Below, piece after piece: positions 61,657 to 64,000 of a stretch of 64,000 nucleotides of DNA. Both the position numbers and the translations under genes were made by a program. Position 1 is the stretch's first letter. The number at the start of each line of letters is the position of its first letter. The notes beneath the pieces are model-generated. The model was not told the DNA's origin, did not search any database, and worked only from the letters and a program-made list of their open reading frames with translations. The DNA is from Lutimonas vermicola (lineage in GTDB: Bacteria > Bacteroidota > Bacteroidia > Flavobacteriales > Flavobacteriaceae). The stretch spans positions 1 to 64,000 of the forward strand of contig NZ_JBCDNA010000003.1 of the NCBI RefSeq assembly GCF_038433205.1. The letters are read 5' to 3'.

Positions 61657-62220
61657 ATGTCAAAAGTTATTAAAATAAATAAGGAATCATATTTAATCAA
61701 GCAGTCGCTTCTAAAAGACAGAAAGGCCCAAAAATGTCTGTTTGATACCTATTCGCCAAAAATGTTGGGTTTGTGCACATATTATATCAAAGACTTGCAG
61801 CAATCTGAAGAGGTCATGTTGAATGGTTTTTTTAAAGTATTCACAAAACTAAATCAGTATTCAAATAAAGGGAGCTTCGAAGGCTGGATACGGAAAATAA
61901 TGGTGTTTGAGTGCATATCCTATTTGCGTAAAAAGAAACAAATCATTTTTACCGACAACATTGAACAATTTGACACTGTTGTTGAAAATGATATTGAATT
62001 GTCGATTGCTGTTGAAGATCTGCAAAACTATATCAATGAATTGCCTGAAAGTTGCAGGATGGTCTTCAATATGTATGTCATTGAGGGCTACAAGCATACT
62101 GAAATAGCTGAGATTTTAGAGGTTACCGTCGGAACAACAAAGACCCAGTTGTACAGAGCGAGGAAGGCTTTAAAAGAAATGATCTCATTACATCAAAAAA
62201 AGTATTATGAAACAACATAA
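61657..62220 (+). CDS. ECF-type RNA polymerase sigma factor
   Basis: 187 residues of the sigma-70 ECF group. Sigma region 2 (about 25-95; QKCLFDTYSPKMLGLCTYYI and SFEGWIRKIMVFECISYLRK) and region 4 (about 125-178; ELPESCRMVFNMYVIEGYKHTEIAEILEVTVGTTKTQLYRARKALKEM, here in pieces) are complete. It should direct RNA polymerase to a small set of envelope genes. It overlaps by 14 bases the next gene, a membrane protein that is probably its regulator. The promoter of the operon is not clear. Confidence 0.93.
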   Translation: MSKVIKINKESYLIKQSLLKDRKAQKCLFDTYSPKMLGLCTYYIKDLQQSEEVMLNGFFKVFTKLNQYSNKGSFEGWIRKIMVFECISYLRKKKQIIFTDNIEQFDTVVENDIELSIAVEDLQNYINELPESCRMVFNMYVIEGYKHTEIAEILEVTVGTTKTQLYRARKALKEMISLHQKKYYETT

Positions 62221-62908
62221 TTTAAGAGAAGAACTTAAAAACAGAAATATCAACCCATCTTTGGATTCCTGGGAAAAATTAAACAGCCGATTAACTGCCC
62301 ATGACGATAAAGAAAAAAAGGGAAGCTGGAGGTTTTATAAAGTGGCGTCGGTGATATTGATTTTTATCTCAGTCGGATTTTATTTTTTAAAACCCCTTGA
62401 CAGTAACATCAATACCCCGGAAATTGCTGCTCCTTCTTTAAAAGATAACCTGAACACTATTAAAGGTATAAATGATGTTACTGAAACTGACCTTACTGAA
62501 ACACCAGGCATTTCTCAGATCAAAAAAAAACCTCTTCCTGATTCGCAACTGAGTGAACCAAATAAAACAAAGGTTGCTTTATCCGAAAGCTTGAATAAAA
62601 GCAAAGATTCCGCAAACAAACTCATTGAATTCCCCATTAACAACGCAATAACAGGAGCATTGGTAATGAAGGATGACCCCTATGCTGAAGTCCTGTTTAT
62701 TGATGACGAGGTTGAGCAATTATTAAATAAATCTAAAATAAAATTAACTGATCATGGCCAGGTTTCCCCACATAAATTAGTTAGCGCCAATGCGCTGCTG
62801 AATTCAGTTGAGGAGGATTTGTATAAAGATCTAAAACAAAAACTGATCGAGAAAATTACAACCAAGCTTAAAAACCCCAAGGAAGTGGTCACCTCACGAG
62901 AAAATTGA
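62207..62908 (+). CDS. Single-pass membrane protein downstream of ECF sigma, possible anti-sigma factor
   Basis: 233 residues. The cytoplasmic N-terminus (about 1-42) has the PSLDSWEKLNSRL stretch resembling the N-terminal module of Bacteroidota proteins next to ECF sigma genes. A membrane helix at about 44-62 (ASVILIFISVGFYFL) is followed by a polar periplasmic domain with no recognised fold. No zinc-binding anti-sigma motif (HxxxCxxC) is present, so the function as an anti-sigma is inferred only from gene order and topology. It overlaps the sigma gene by 14 bases. Confidence 0.72.
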   Translation: MKQHNLREELKNRNINPSLDSWEKLNSRLTAHDDKEKKGSWRFYKVASVILIFISVGFYFLKPLDSNINTPEIAAPSLKDNLNTIKGINDVTETDLTETPGISQIKKKPLPDSQLSEPNKTKVALSESLNKSKDSANKLIEFPINNAITGALVMKDDPYAEVLFIDDEVEQLLNKSKIKLTDHGQVSPHKLVSANALLNSVEEDLYKDLKQKLIEKITTKLKNPKEVVTSREN

Positions 62909-62926
62909 TTAAATGACAACCCCATT

Positions 62927-63985
62927 ATGAAAAAAATACTTTTTATAGCATTGATTTTTAGCCATGTCGTTTTATGTGAGCATATTTCTGCTCAGGAAAC
63001 AAAAGACCCTGTTTTAGAACAGAAGAAAGAAAAAGTAATTCTTGAAGAAAAAGAGGCCCTTAAAGAAGAGGTCATCTCTATAAACTCAAGGTTCAACAAA
63101 GGCGACATATCGTCTGATGAAGCAAATAAATTAAAAGAAGATGCTGCTGAAATTCACGCCTTGAATATTGAAAACAGAATAGCTATCCTCGAAAATGAAG
63201 CAGCCTTATTTGAGAGAGCAGCGAGTACCAAAAAGGCAATGGATACCATTAAAGACGATCAGGAAGAAATATCCCGGATCGAAATCAAGGTTTTTGATGA
63301 TGAAGACCCTTTGGTAGACATAAATTTTGGTACACCAAAAAAGTACGACAACAGGACTCGTTCTAATTTACTGGTCGCATTTGGTTTTAATAATGCCCTG
63401 ATAGAGGGTCAGTCAATAAATAAATCGCCCTACAAAATGGGGAAAAGCAAATTTTTTGAAATCGGTTGGACCTGGTCTACAAGGGTTCTTGAGACATCCA
63501 ATGCCATTCGCTTTAGGTATGGGTTTGCCTTCCAGTTTAATGGCCTGAATCCAACTGACAATATGTACTTTGTGCAAGATGGGGAATTAACTTATTTGGA
63601 AGAATTCCCGGGGAGTTTGACCAAATCAAAACTGAGAATGGATAATTTGGTAGTGCCCATTCATTTCGAATTCGGACCTTCCAAAAAAATTGACAGAGGA
63701 AATTATGTCAGGTATTCTACTCGTAAAAAATTCAAATTTGGTATTGGAAGCTATTTCGGGTTTAATATGAGAACACGCCAAAAATTAAAATATTCTCTAA
63801 ATGGGTCGAAACAAAAAGACAAGATTACGCAAAGTTATAACACCAGTAATCTGATATACGGTTTAAGCAGTTATATTGGTGTTGATGATTTTTCTTTCTA
63901 TGTGAAATATGATTTGAACAAGATTTTTAATGAACCAAATCGCAACGAAAACAATATCTCTTTAGGATTGCGATTCGATTTGTAA
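62927..63985 (+). CDS. Outer-membrane beta-barrel protein with coiled-coil N-terminus, function unknown
   Basis: 352 residues. A signal peptide ends HISAQ, then a long charged helical stretch (about 25-115; KEKVILEEKEALKEEV and similar) probably forms a coiled coil, and about 140-352 is beta-rich with barrel-like strands (LRMDNLVVPIHFEFGP, YGLSSYIGVDDFSFYVKYDLNK) ending in the typical aromatic SLGLRFDL. It resembles PorT/outer-membrane-barrel proteins. It follows the sigma-membrane protein pair by 18 bases and may be part of the same regulon. Confidence 0.75.
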   Translation: MKKILFIALIFSHVVLCEHISAQETKDPVLEQKKEKVILEEKEALKEEVISINSRFNKGDISSDEANKLKEDAAEIHALNIENRIAILENEAALFERAASTKKAMDTIKDDQEEISRIEIKVFDDEDPLVDINFGTPKKYDNRTRSNLLVAFGFNNALIEGQSINKSPYKMGKSKFFEIGWTWSTRVLETSNAIRFRYGFAFQFNGLNPTDNMYFVQDGELTYLEEFPGSLTKSKLRMDNLVVPIHFEFGPSKKIDRGNYVRYSTRKKFKFGIGSYFGFNMRTRQKLKYSLNGSKQKDKITQSYNTSNLIYGLSSYIGVDDFSFYVKYDLNKIFNEPNRNENNISLGLRFDL

Positions 63986-64000
63986 AAACTACAAGGTAAA

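Noticed and set aside
1..64000. tRNA, rRNA, CRISPR array, insertion sequence, prophage or integrated element
   Set aside because: No cloverleaf, regular spaced repeat, transposase, integrase or phage structural gene was found; nearly all genes are core or lineage-typical.

Overview
The window looks like ordinary chromosome from a Bacteroidota bacterium, most probably a marine-type Flavobacteriaceae member. The evidence is: A+T-rich DNA (judged by eye); promoters of the Bacteroidota sigma-ABfr type (TAnnTTTG, once with TTTG 19 bp upstream) in front of many genes; few clear Shine-Dalgarno sites; and lineage-typical families such as the IPExxxVDY protein, DUF4254, DUF4252, the moxR-DUF58-batABCDE aerotolerance cluster, long-form biopterin-dependent aromatic amino acid hydroxylase and HYR-repeat surface proteins. 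I see no tRNA, rRNA, CRISPR array, prophage, insertion sequence or clear pseudogene. About 59 protein genes fill nearly all the sequence.

Layout. 1-1369 (minus): N-terminal part of a large secreted HYR/Ig-like repeat protein that runs off the left edge. 1775-9234: SUF iron-sulfur assembly, sufA-B-C-D, then two inserted minus-strand genes (serine hydrolase and JmjC-like cupin), then sufS with its own promoter. 9247-12582: META-domain lipoprotein, DUF1254/DUF1214 lipoprotein, and rnhA-purN on the minus strand. 12753-17078: acpP, fabF, rnc, an IPExxxVDY gene and pyk. 17080-18843: aromatic amino acid hydroxylase. 19141-24736: amidase, M14 peptidase, TonB-dependent receptor and PQQ sugar dehydrogenase, apparently one operon. 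24884-30469: gpmI, a HAD hydrolase, DUF4254, a GT9 glycosyltransferase, map and a methyltransferase.

30496-38977 (minus): complete moxR-DUF58-x-batA-batB-batC-batD-batE operon, probably membrane or cell-envelope homeostasis. 39110-43670 (minus): panB, cvpA and a RecB/AddA-like helicase-nuclease. 43769-48452 (minus): an iron-uptake operon with two DtxR-family regulators, one membrane-anchored and fused to FeoA, a FeoB divided into separate GTPase and permease genes, and an outer-membrane transporter-like protein. A palindrome overlaps the operon promoter.

48715-64000: TerB-like gene divergent from mfd, PIN-PhoH, DUF4252 lipoprotein, CPBP protease, SDR, TlpA-like thioredoxin, yraN, LD-carboxypeptidase, metG, and an ECF sigma factor operon with a membrane protein and an outer-membrane barrel protein.

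Most of the content is core metabolism. The least ordinary parts are the rearranged feo operon with its candidate operator, the peptidase/TonB/PQQ cluster, the interrupted SUF cluster, the sigma-factor operon and a 26-bp perfect palindrome between metG and the LD-carboxypeptidase gene. Several starts were moved to internal codons because a promoter lies inside the longest open frame (mfd, gpmI, map, TlpA-like) or because the internal codon fits better (sufD, M14 peptidase, HAD hydrolase, aromatic hydroxylase).
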